From assembly GCA_905216045.1 (NCBI GenBank), contig CAJMSL010000062.1, forward strand, positions 1 to 10,458: 10,458 nucleotides of DNA, in the 5' to 3' direction. The position numbers and the translations under genes were made by a program. Of the stretch, positions 1 through 7,600 are shown in pieces. The stretch is from an uncultured bacterium. Its GTDB lineage: Bacteria > Actinomycetota > Coriobacteriia > Coriobacteriales > Coriobacteriaceae. The notes under the pieces are model-generated. The model searched no databases. It was not told the DNA's origin and saw only the letters and a list, made by a program, of their open reading frames with translations. Position 1 is the first letter of the stretch. Every line of letters begins with the position of its first letter.

Positions 1-3000
1 CCGCCCCCGGTCTTCCACCCCATCTTAGGCTGCGAGCGCTACTTCACGCCGCACGAGTCCCTTTCCCGCGACCTCTAGCCCGATCTCTACCACATGATTC
101 TTCTGGCCAAGGACCAGGAGGGCTACGTCAACCTAATGCAGACGGTCTCCGAGGCCGCTGTGCAGGGCTTTTACTACAAGCCGCGCGTGACGCTCGACAA
201 CCTGCGCCGCCATGCCAAGGGCATGATCTGCACCAGCGCCTGCATCGCGGGCATCATCCCCAAGTACATCGCCCGCGGTGACATGGAGGGCGCCATCAAG
301 TGGGCCGAGACCTTCCGCGACACCTTCGATCCCGGCGACTTTTATATCGAGATCCAGGAACACGGCATCACCACCGACAACGGCCTGACCGACGAGCAGA
401 TGGACCGCACGCTCATCGATATTGCCAAGCAGGTGGGCGTCAAGGTCATCGCCACCAACGACTTCCACTACCTGCGCCGCGAGGACGCGCCCGTGCAGGA
501 CGTCATCATGTGCATTGGCATGAACGCCAAGGTCGACGACCCCAACCGCATGCGCATGACCGGCTCGGAGTTTTACATGAAGACCGAGGAGGAGATGCGG
601 GCGATGTTCCCGTATTGCCCCGAGGCCTGCGACAACACGCTCGAGATCGCCGACAAGTGCTACGTGGAGCTGGACTGGGACTCCATCATCCTGCCGCGCT
701 TCCCGCTGCTCGACCCCGGCGAGACGCACGAGAGCCAGTTCCGCCGCGAGTGCGAGAAGGGCCTGCGCCAGCACTATGGCGACGATTGGGCCACGCGCGA
801 GATCGGTGGCGTCAACATCAAAGAGCGCTTTGAGTACGAATACAAGGTCATCTGCGACAAGGGCTTTGCCGCCTACTTTTTGATCGTTGCCGAGTACGTG
901 CAATGGGCCAAGGACAACGGCATCGGCGTCGGCCCCGGCCGTGGCTCGGCCGCCGGCGCTATCGTCGCCTACGCCATGAACATCACCGCGTTCGACCCGC
1001 TCGAGAACGGCCTGATGTTCGAGAGGTTCCTGTCCCCGCAGCGCACCGAGATGCCCGATATCGATATGGACTTCGACGATGAGCGGCGCCTCGAGGTCGT
1101 GGAGCACGTTCGCCAGCTCTACGGCCCCGAGAAGGTCACCCACGTCATCACCTACTCGACCATTAAGGCCAAGCAGGCCATCAACGACGCCGCGCGCGTG
1201 CTGGACTATCCGGTCTACATGGGCCAGCGCCTGTCCAAGATGGTCTCGAGCGACCCCAAGGTCAAGCTCAAGCAGGTGCTCGAAAAGCAACCCGGCAAAG
1301 AGGATCTGTTTAACCCCGACTTTGCCGAGGCCTATAAAAAGGACGACGACGCCCGCCGCATCATCGACACGGCGCTCTCGATCGAGGGTCTCACCCGTGG
1401 CGAGGGTGTGCACGCGTGCGCCGTTCTGATCTGCCGCGACCCCGTCAACGAGCACGTGCCCACCAAGCTCGACACCAAGGGCGGCGTCGAGATTACCCAG
1501 TACGAGGGCCATACCGTCGCCGACATGGGCCTGCTCAAGATGGACTTCCTGGGCCTGCGCACGCTGACGGTTATCTCCAAGGCCAAGGCAAACATCAAGA
1601 AGAACTTCGGCATCGACATCAAAGAGGAAGAGATTCCCTTTGACGATCCCGAGATCTTTAAGCTCATGGGCTCCGGTCACACCGCCGGCGTCTTCCAGGT
1701 CGAGTCCGCCGGCATGACGGCCACGATCAAGAACATGAAGCCCACCGAGTACAAGCACGTCGTGGCATTGATCGCTCTGTACCGCCCGGGCCCGTTGGGC
1801 GCCGGCATGGTTTCGTCCTACATCAACCGTATGAACGGCAAGGAGCCGGCCGTCTCCTACGATGACCGTCTGGACGACATCCTGGGCGAAACCTACGGCA
1901 CCATGGTCTACCAGGAGCAGGTTATGCTCATCTCCGTCGAGATGTGCGGCTTCTCCAAGGGCGAATCGGACTCGCGTATCCGTAAGCCCGTGGCTAAGAA
2001 AAAGATTAAGCTGCTCACGTCGACGGTGCTCCACTGGGAGGATGGCTCGGACGAGACCACTTACGACCACTGGATGAATGGCGCTATCAAGAACAACTAC
2101 ACGCGCGAGGTCGCCCAGAAGATTTGGGACGATGTTCTCGAGTTCGCGTCCTACGCCTTCAACAAGTCGCACTCCGCCGGCTACGCCATTCTGGTTATGC
2201 AGACGGCATGGCTCAAGGCGCACTATCCGCACGAGTACATGGCGGCCGTTCTGACGTCCTATACGGGCAAGACCGATAAGATCGTGCACTACGTCTCGGC
2301 ATGCCGTCACGACGGCATCCCCGTGCTTTCGCCAGATGTCAACGAGTCCGGTACCGAGTTCACGGCTACCAAGGAGGGCGTGCGCTTTGGTCTGGCCGGC
2401 ATCCGCGGCGTGGGCACCGGCGTGGCGCAGGCGATTATCGCCGAGCGCGAGGCGGGCGGTCCGTTTAAGACGCTGCACGACTTTGTCGAGCGCGTGGACT
2501 CGAGCCAGGCCAACCGCCGCGTGATCGAATCGCTGATCAAGGCAGGCGCCTTCGACTCCACGGGGTATCCGCGTCGCCAGATGATGCACTTTGTGGACAA
2601 GAACAACCCCGAGAACATCATCGATGCCGCGGTAAAGCGCCAGAAAGATCGCGCGAGCGGCCAGACGTCGTTCTTCGATATGTTTGGCGACGTTGAGGGC
2701 TCGGGCTTTGAGGTGAGCGTGCCCGATCCGGATGGCCAGGAGTGGGACCGCCACCTTAAGCTGAGCCAGGAGAAGGAAGTTCTGGGCATCTATGTCTCGG
2801 ACCACCCGCTGCGCCCGTTTGAGTATGCACTTAGCAAAGCGCGCGACTTCTCGTTCTCGCAGATCGACACCGGCTACGAAGTTCAGAATCCTACGGGCGG
2901 CACCATCAACCAGGAGATTCCCGAGGGCAAGGCGCTGTGGTGGGCCGGCATGGTCTCGAGCGTGTCCAAGCGCGTGACCAAAAACGGCGACCCCATGGGC

Positions 3001-3462
3001 ATCGTGCAGCTCGAGGACATGGAAGGCGAGGCCACGGTCGTGGTGTTCCCCAAGACCTACAAGGAGGCCGAGGGGTACCTGTACGGCGAGGTCGATCCCG
3101 AGACCGGCGCGCAGCTGTCCGACGCGTTTGTGCGCATTAAGGGCAAGCTCGAGCGCTCGGACCGCGGCGACCAGATCATCGCGCAGGAGATTGTGCCGCT
3201 GGAGCTTAGCGAGGAGAAAAACAAGCCCAAGGTCTTTGAGGTCATGGTGCCCAACAGCCGATTTAGCCAGGGCAATATGGCGCGCCTGGCCACGGTGCTC
3301 ACCACCAACCCGGGCGGCGACCGCGTGGAGATCTTTATCGAGCAAGTCGACGGGCGTGTGCTGCGTGCCGAGGTGCCGGCCAAGGTCAATGCGCGCTCGA
3401 TTCCGCTGCTGGCAGAGGCAAAGGCCATCGTCGGCAACCAAGGCCGCGTGACGGTTATCTAA
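1..3462 (+). CDS. dnaE: DNA polymerase III alpha subunit, 5'-partial, with in-frame TAG at 76-78
   Basis: Catalytic subunit of the replicative polymerase, acting in the cytoplasm at the fork. Numbering here is from the first uninterrupted ATG at 94 (1122 residues to TAA at 3460). An N-terminal PHP domain is visible, with ATNDFHYL at 120-127; its His is kept where inactive PHP domains often lose it. The C-family polymerase core has GPGRGS at 280-285, catalytic aspartates in PDIDMDF (D322, D324) and in KMDFLGL (D484). Helix-hairpin-helix residues lie near 766, a probable clamp-binding QTSFF at 857-861 and an OB-fold at about 945-1030. The reading frame continues upstream of 94 with family-like sequence (GCE, YFTP, then PDLYHM), so 94 is not the natural start; the real start and the first PHP motifs lie outside the window. 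TAG at 76-78 breaks this frame. The gene is essential, so an error near the sequence end is the simplest explanation. The identification is secure; the 5' state is not. Confidence 0.95.
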
Positions 3463-3480
3463 GCTACCCCGGGTGAGATT

Positions 3481-3486
3481 GGAGGA
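3481..3486 (+). promoter_or_regulatory. Ribosome binding site that sets the SNF2 gene start
   Basis: GGAGGA lies 19 bases after the dnaE stop and 4 bases before ATG at 3491. An in-frame GTG at 3473 lies upstream of this site and has no comparable Shine-Dalgarno sequence, so ATG 3491 is the better start. The short gap from dnaE favours co-transcription. Confidence 0.75.
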
Positions 3487-3490
3487 AGTG

Positions 3491-6400
3491 ATGGCGCAGG
3501 GGACGTTTGTGCAGGCGCTTCGTAAAGAGGCGGCGTTGAGCGGCACCTTTATGAAGGGGCGTTCGCTCATGCTCAACGGCGCCGTGCTGTCGATCGAGGA
3601 CAGCGGCTCGCGCTTCTCCAAAAACGTGACGGTTGAGGGCTCGGTGCGCGGTTCGCGCGGCGACCTGTACAAGACGCACGTGGCGCTCGACATGGACGAG
3701 CACGAGGTGATCGACTACGACTGCGATTGCCCCGCCGCCTATCGTTACCCCGGTATGTGCAAGCACGCTATTGCCACGGCTCTGGCGTATTTGGATGCCA
3801 GCGGCGCCGAGCCCGTCGAAGGTTTGCGCACGCCGGTCCGCACGTTTACGGCGCAGCCGAAACAGCCCGCGCGCACCGCGCTCAAAGCGCCGGCCGTCAA
3901 TCCCAACTTTCCCTTTCCGGCGCCCGTCCCCACGAGTCCCAGCCTCATGGCGGCGCTCTCCGATCTTTCGGACGCGCGCATGGATGAGCTGGCGAGCATG
4001 CGCCGCAAGCTCGCCAGCAGTGTGGATCCCGATGCCCCCAAGGCGGTGTTGGAGCCCTCGCTGGTGCCGTACTACAATCCACTGTTTGCCGACCGCTTTA
4101 GCTGGGCGCTCGAGCTTCGCATTCGTTGTGGATCGGTCTCCTACGTGGTCAAGGATATCGACGGCATGGCCGACGCCTATGTCCGAGGCGGCACCTTCTC
4201 GTACGGCAAGAAGCTCACGTTTGTCCATACGCCCGAAGCCTTCGAGGACGTGTCGACAAAGCTGCTCAACCTTGTTGTGACGACAGTTGCCTATCTCGAT
4301 GACATCACAAGCTCGCGTTCGGCGTCGTACGACTTTGCCCGCAGCGGTTTTGTCGCCGAGCGTCAGTTGCCGCTGTCCGAGAATAGCATCGTATATGTGC
4401 TGGACCTGCTGCGCGGCCAGACCATCTCCTTTGAGCCCGCTTGGTCGCGGGGGACGACGACGCATCGCACCTATGACGTGGCGGTTGAGATGCCTCCGGA
4501 AGGGGAGGACGAGGCGCTGTCTAAGCGCCCACCGCTCCTTGCCGCCAAAATTGCGCCGGCGGCTGGTGGTAGCTACGATCTACGCCTGCCGGCCGATGCA
4601 TACTGCTTTGCTTCGGGCGACGTTGCCTATCTGGTCGACACCCGCCGTGCGCGCCGCGCCGATGTAGCGTTTGCCCAGCATGCGGCGCCGTTCCTATCGC
4701 GCTTACTGCCCTGTCGCACGCCGATCCATATCGCTGTCGACCAGGTGGGGGAGTTCTGTCGTATGGCGCTGCCCATTTTGCGCGACTACACCGACCTTAC
4801 CGCGCCCGCCGCGCGCGATAACGTGGCGCCCGAGCCGAGCTTTGCTATGGCGATCGGCGTCGACGATGGGCTTGTGACCTGCAAAATTACGGTTACCTAC
4901 GGCGACTGGGCGGCAGACCGCTTTAGTCTGGGCGCTCCGGGCAGCCCCTTCGAAGAGCGGCGCCCGGGCGTGCCGCCCCGCGACGAGGTGGCGGAGTTTC
5001 GCGTTATGGACACGGCGGCCCTGTACTTCGATTTCTACGAGGGCGGTCTGGCGTTTGAGGAGCGCGATGACGAGAGCTTGTTCTGCCTGCTGACCGAGGG
5101 CCTATCCGTCCTGTCCAAGCTTGGTGAGGTCATGCTCAGCGACCGTCTGCGCCAGATTTCGGTCCGCCCCGCGCCCAAGCTTTCGGTGCGTGCGACCGTC
5201 AAGAGTAACCTGCTCGACGTCGAACTGAGCGCGAGCGGGCTTTCGGCGGCAGACCTTGCCATCTATCTGGACTCCTACAAGCGTCACCAGACGTTTGCGC
5301 GTCTCACGTCGGGCGACATCATTCGCCTGGACGAGGGGGCGCGCGCCGCGTTTGGCCTTGCCGAGGATCTGGGGGTCGATGCTGTCGACCTGCTCGACGG
5401 CGTGTCGCTTCCCGCGTCGAGTACCCGGTTCGTCGATAGCATGCTCGCGCGCACGCCCGCGCTCGAGGCCGATCGTGACGCCGCGTTCCGCCGCACCGTC
5501 GAGCGCTTGGATACGCTCGGCAAGATGGACTTTACGGTGCCGGTCTCGCTCAAGGCCACACTGCGCGGCTACCAGGTCGACGGATACCAGTGGCTCGGCT
5601 CGCTCGAACACCTGAGCCTTGGCGGCATCTTGGCCGACGACATGGGCCTGGGCAAAACGCTCCAGATGATCGCGCACATTCTGGCGCGCGTGGAAGCGGG
5701 GGACACTAAGCCCACGCTTGTGGTGTGCCCTGCGTCGCTTGTGTACAACTGGACCGCCGAGCTGGAGCGCTTTGCCCCGTCGCTAGATGTGTGCGCCATC
5801 GTGGGCGCCAAGGCGCAGCGTCGCGTGCAAATCGCCGGCGTGGTCGAGCATAACGTGGTCGTGACGTCGTATGACCTCATGCGCCGCGATATCGACGAGT
5901 ATGCCGAGCGGGACTTTGCCCGCGTGGTGCTCGATGAGGCCCAGTACATTAAAAACCCGCTCACCCAGGTGGCGCGCGCCGCAAAGCGCCTGCCTGCCGG
6001 CGTGCGCTTTGCCCTGACGGGCACGCCCATCGAAAACCGCCTATCCGAGCTCTGGAGCATCTTCGACTTTTTAATGCCGGGCCTGCTCGGCACGCGCGAG
6101 TCGTTTGCCAAGCGCTTCGAAAGCCCGGTCGAGCATGCCGAGGGCGACAGTGCCGCTCGCCTGCAAGCGCTCGTGTCGCCGTTTGTGTTGCGCCGTGTCA
6201 AGGAAGACGTGGTGGCCGACCTGCCCGAGAAGATCGAGGATACGGTCATGGCGCAGCTCACCGGCGAGCAGCGCAAACTCTACCTGGCCAACCAGGACCG
6301 CATCGCCCAACAGGTGCAGCATCGCGAGGCATCCGAGTTTAAGAAGGACAAGCTCAAGGTGCTCGCCGAGCTCACCAAGCTGCGCCAGATCTGCTGCGAC

Positions 6401-6955
6401 CCGCGTCTGCACTACGAGGATTACAAGGCGGGGAGCGCCAAACTCGATACGTGCATGGAGCTCGTGCACGGCGCACTCGACGGCGGACATCGCATCCTGT
6501 TGTTCAGCCAGTTTACGGGTATGCTCGATATTATCGGTAAGCGCCTGGCCAAGGAGGACATCGCCTTCCTTAAGCTCACGGGCGCTTCGTCTAAGGAGAG
6601 CCGCGCCAAGATGGTCGCGCAGTTCCAAGCGGGCGAGGTTCCGGTCTTTTTGATTTCGCTCAAGGCGGGCGGCGTGGGCCTTAACTTGACGGCTGCCGAC
6701 GTGGTCATCCACTACGACCCGTGGTGGAACGTGGCGGCGCAGGACCAAGCAACTGATCGTGCACACCGTATTGGCCAGCAGCATACCGTGACCGTGTACA
6801 AGCTCATCGCCAAGGACACGATCGAGGAACGCATTATGCAGATGCAGGAGTCCAAGCGCGACCTGGTCAACAGCGTACTCGGCGGCGACGGCATCTCGTC
6901 GGCACTGTTCACGCGCGAGGATGTTCTGGCGCTTCTCGGCGGCGACGGGCGCTAG
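3491..6955 (+). CDS. SWIM zinc-finger SNF2-family ATPase/helicase
   Basis: Predicted 1154-residue ATP-driven translocase of the Swi2/Snf2 group (HepA/RapA-like superfamily 2), probably acting on DNA or on protein-DNA complexes. An N-terminal SWIM zinc finger has C78, C80, C90 and H92 (CxCx9CxH). A low-complexity Pro/Ala linker follows at about 115-150. The middle region to about 660 resembles the bacterial SNF2-helicase-associated domain. The ATPase core has Walker A DDMGLGKT ending at K722-T723, motif II DEAQ at 815-818, motif III LTGTPIEN from 842, and helicase C-terminal motifs including QATDRAHRIGQ at 1086-1096. All expected ATPase motifs are intact, so it should be an active motor. The start is chosen from the GGAGGA site. 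It follows dnaE closely and ends with TAG at 6953. The biological role of bacterial SWIM-SNF2 proteins is poorly defined; repair or transcription-complex recycling are guesses. No methyltransferase, nuclease or other defence partner is adjacent. Confidence 0.93.
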   Translation: MAQGTFVQALRKEAALSGTFMKGRSLMLNGAVLSIEDSGSRFSKNVTVEGSVRGSRGDLYKTHVALDMDEHEVIDYDCDCPAAYRYPGMCKHAIATALAYLDASGAEPVEGLRTPVRTFTAQPKQPARTALKAPAVNPNFPFPAPVPTSPSLMAALSDLSDARMDELASMRRKLASSVDPDAPKAVLEPSLVPYYNPLFADRFSWALELRIRCGSVSYVVKDIDGMADAYVRGGTFSYGKKLTFVHTPEAFEDVSTKLLNLVVTTVAYLDDITSSRSASYDFARSGFVAERQLPLSENSIVYVLDLLRGQTISFEPAWSRGTTTHRTYDVAVEMPPEGEDEALSKRPPLLAAKIAPAAGGSYDLRLPADAYCFASGDVAYLVDTRRARRADVAFAQHAAPFLSRLLPCRTPIHIAVDQVGEFCRMALPILRDYTDLTAPAARDNVAPEPSFAMAIGVDDGLVTCKITVTYGDWAADRFSLGAPGSPFEERRPGVPPRDEVAEFRVMDTAALYFDFYEGGLAFEERDDESLFCLLTEGLSVLSKLGEVMLSDRLRQISVRPAPKLSVRATVKSNLLDVELSASGLSAADLAIYLDSYKRHQTFARLTSGDIIRLDEGARAAFGLAEDLGVDAVDLLDGVSLPASSTRFVDSMLARTPALEADRDAAFRRTVERLDTLGKMDFTVPVSLKATLRGYQVDGYQWLGSLEHLSLGGILADDMGLGKTLQMIAHILARVEAGDTKPTLVVCPASLVYNWTAELERFAPSLDVCAIVGAKAQRRVQIAGVVEHNVVVTSYDLMRRDIDEYAERDFARVVLDEAQYIKNPLTQVARAAKRLPAGVRFALTGTPIENRLSELWSIFDFLMPGLLGTRESFAKRFESPVEHAEGDSAARLQALVSPFVLRRVKEDVVADLPEKIEDTVMAQLTGEQRKLYLANQDRIAQQVQHREASEFKKDKLKVLAELTKLRQICCDPRLHYEDYKAGSAKLDTCMELVHGALDGGHRILLFSQFTGMLDIIGKRLAKEDIAFLKLTGASSKESRAKMVAQFQAGEVPVFLISLKAGGVGLNLTAADVVIHYDPWWNVAAQDQATDRAHRIGQQHTVTVYKLIAKDTIEERIMQMQESKRDLVNSVLGGDGISSALFTREDVLALLGGDGR

Positions 6956-7107
6956 CCGCGCGCGGGGTGGGACTGCTGGAGTGGGCAGGACGGTCGACGC
7001 ATTTTGGCCCGACCGCTTGCCTGATCCGTTATGTGTTCATTTGCAATGCCGTGGATGGTTTGTCTGCCTTTGGGCATAAGAACCATCAAGAACATTGGCA
7101 CATCAGC

Positions 7108-7114
7108 AAAGGAG
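7108..7114 (+). promoter_or_regulatory. Ribosome binding site for the superoxide reductase gene
   Basis: AAAGGAG lies 6 bases before ATG 7121. An in-frame ATG at 7031 lacks such a site, and its extra 30 residues do not look like part of the family, so 7121 is preferred. Confidence 0.75.
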
Positions 7115-7120
7115 AACATC

Positions 7121-7483
7121 ATGGCGAAATTCTTTAAGGACCCCGACGGTAAGCTCATCGCTGCCCTTGGCGACGACGTTGCGACCCCTGCCGGTTGCAC
7201 GGAACTGACCGCAAACACTGAGGACGCGGCGCACGAGAAGCACGTGCCTGTTGTCGAGACCGAGCGCGACGGTCACGTGATTCGTGCACGCGTTGGCTCG
7301 GTCGAGCACCCCAGCCTGCCCGAACACTACATTGAGTGGATTGCGCTTGAGGCCGAGGGCCGCTTAGAGGTTCATTACCTTGAGCCCGGCATGAAACCCG
7401 CGACGTTTTTCGCGGGCGGCTCCTAGGCCGGTACCGTCTATGCCTACTGCAACCTGCATGGGCTGTGGTCCGCGACATTCTAG
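7121..7483 (+). pseudogene. Superoxide reductase (desulfoferrodoxin/neelaredoxin family), interrupted by in-frame TAG
   Basis: Superoxide reductases reduce superoxide to hydrogen peroxide at a mononuclear Fe(His)4Cys centre in the cytoplasm of anaerobes. From ATG 7121 the frame shows EKHVPV (catalytic-type E39-K40, ligand H41) and VGSVEHPSLPEHYIEWI (ligands H63 and H69). TAG is codon 102 (7424-7426). Without any frame change the family C-terminus follows: AYCNLHGLW, giving ligands C110 and H113, then TAG at 7481. Ligand spacings (H63/H69, C110/H113) match the family. Stopping at 7424 gives 101 residues without the axial Cys and one His, which should not form the normal site. Read-through would give 120 codons, close to a neelaredoxin. 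The N-terminal 35 residues lack the Cys4 iron site of classical desulfoferrodoxin. Family assignment is strong. Whether this is a true pseudogene, a sequence error or a read-through gene is open. Confidence 0.85.
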
Positions 7484-7528
7484 GAGCGCGCCCCCGCTCG
7501 GGGTATCATAGCTAGCATATGCACATGC

Positions 7529-7561
7529 AAGCGCCGGCTGCATTATGCGGCCGGCGCTTTT
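7529..7561 (+). terminator. Rho-independent terminator
   Basis: A perfect 10-bp inverted repeat, AAGCGCCGGC (7529-7538) with GCCGGCGCTT (7550-7559), is followed by a T run through 7561. The stem can extend inward through a U-G pair and GCA/TGC to a three-base loop. It lies 46 bases past the final superoxide reductase stop and 39 bases before the next start codon. It most likely ends the superoxide reductase transcript. If transcription of the next gene begins upstream of it, it could act as an attenuator. Confidence 0.85.
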
Positions 7562-7585
7562 ACTACGATTTCGATGGTTTACGAC

Positions 7586-7593
7586 GGAAAGGG
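7586..7593 (+). promoter_or_regulatory. Ribosome binding site for the NadE-like gene
   Basis: GGAAAGGG lies 7 bases before ATG 7601. An in-frame ATG at 7574 sits right behind the terminator with no purine-rich site. The family N-terminus (MKLALAQIDMRLGD) begins at 7601, so that start is chosen. Confidence 0.65.
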
Positions 7594-7600
7594 CTGGGCC

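Noticed and set aside
133..3693. A 1186-codon open frame on the minus strand opposite dnaE
   Set aside because: It mirrors the G/C-rich third positions of dnaE, has a repetitive Leu/Ala/Val/His/Arg/Asp composition with no recognisable domain, and dnaE is certain on the other strand.
3491..6955. SNF2 gene as part of a phage-defence island
   Set aside because: The neighbours are dnaE, a superoxide reductase gene, a NadE-like gene and ruvCA. There is no nuclease, methyltransferase, integrase or other defence partner.
6991..7015. Inverted repeat CGGTCG/CGACCG after the SNF2 gene as a terminator
   Set aside because: The stem is only 6 bp with a 13-base loop and no T run. It is too weak to call.
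7021..7080. Promoter for the superoxide reductase gene (CATAAG as -10, TTGCAA as -35)
   Set aside because: The two elements are not at a workable 16-18 base spacing, and no better pair was found, so no promoter is called.
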